The notes under the pieces were generated by a model. The model did no database searches, had not been told where the DNA came from, and saw only the letters and a program-made list of their open reading frames with translations. DNA of 64,000 nucleotides from an uncultured Clostridia bacterium (GTDB taxonomy: Bacteria; Bacillota; Clostridia; Christensenellales; Borkfalkiaceae). A program made the position numbers and the translations under genes. Of this stretch, positions 63,909 through 64,000 are shown piece after piece; position 1 is the stretch's first letter, and each line of letters begins with the position of its first letter. The stretch is from positions 55,210 to 119,209 of the forward strand of contig CASEDP010000003.1 in the NCBI GenBank assembly GCA_949286835.1, given 5' to 3'.

Positions 63909-64000
63909 TTATGATTTATTCGATTTTTCAGCGATAATTTTTCGCATTGACTTCCGCGAAAGCTGTGCTACGCTGAGCCTCCCGAAACGGCAAAATTTGG
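63909..64000 (-). CDS. C-terminal end of a gene running off the window
   Basis: Open minus-strand frame from the edge to a TAA at 63911-63909, reading KFCRFGRLSVAQLSRKS then MRKIIAEKSNKS. The basic composition and the terminator just behind it support a real gene end. Too little is visible to identify it. Confidence 0.4.
   Translation of the reverse strand, partial: KFCRFGRLSVAQLSRKSMRKIIAEKSNKS

Overview
The window looks like chromosomal DNA of an anaerobic, fermentative member of the Bacillota, most likely class Clostridia. The grounds are strong AGGAGG-type ribosome binding sites, many close-to-consensus sigma-A promoters with 17-base spacers, two different [FeFe] hydrogenases, a PhoPR/Pst phosphate system of Gram-positive type, a DUF5685 gene and a TIGR01906 membrane-protein gene. 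I cannot name genus or species. Coding density is high and most genes lie in short, translationally coupled operons.

Layout. 0.2-14.1 kb: a class I aminotransferase, a small P-loop protein, threonine synthase, a GNAT acetyltransferase, trpS, then a coupled run (DUF5685 protein, J-domain-like Cys-rich protein, membrane protein, 23S rRNA uracil methyltransferase), a lipoprotein, two genes of unknown function, and a flavodoxin plus iron-dependent alcohol dehydrogenase pair. 14.4-23.4 kb, minus strand: a branched-chain amino acid operon ilvB-ilvN-ilvD-(unknown)-leuC-leuD-leuB-yggS-like, driven by one excellent promoter before ilvB. Together with ilvC and leuA, which are not here, it would make valine and leucine. 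Between ilvN and ilvD sits a 0.7-kb non-coding stretch of structured repeats, the most unusual feature of the window. 23.6-27.5 kb: a hexapeptide-repeat protein, glmM and glmS, supplying amino sugars for the cell wall; glmM appears to start at ACG. 28.6-32.3 kb: grpE-dnaK-dnaJ. 32.7 kb: a small XRE regulator. 33.2-37.4 kb, minus: a trimeric NAD-linked, probably electron-bifurcating [FeFe] hydrogenase. 37.6-44.9 kb: pstS, a fused pstC-pstA, pstB, two membrane-protein genes, and a PhoR/PhoP-like two-component system whose promoter shares a repeat with the pstS promoter.

45-52.4 kb: a second, group-B-like [FeFe] hydrogenase, then prmA-rsmE-mtaB-PrsW protease-HIT-epimerase as one compact operon of RNA and protein modification genes. 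52.5-53.3 kb: a decayed Cys-containing protein gene and a lone holin-like gene. 53.3-57 kb: a cation diffusion facilitator, a CPBP protease, a small membrane protein and a YitT protein. 57.2-61.4 kb: a GH13 amylase-like enzyme and the branching enzyme GlgB, the latter with a Lys/Ala-rich tail.

61.6-64 kb is accessory in character. It has a 50-residue membrane protein, a second copy of the structured repeat found beside ilvD, a tRNA-Arg(ACG) whose 3' end is duplicated about 200 bases downstream of the gene (an attachment-site or duplication scar), and a coupled trio of small genes of mobile-element type. No rRNA, CRISPR array, transposase or integrase is visible.
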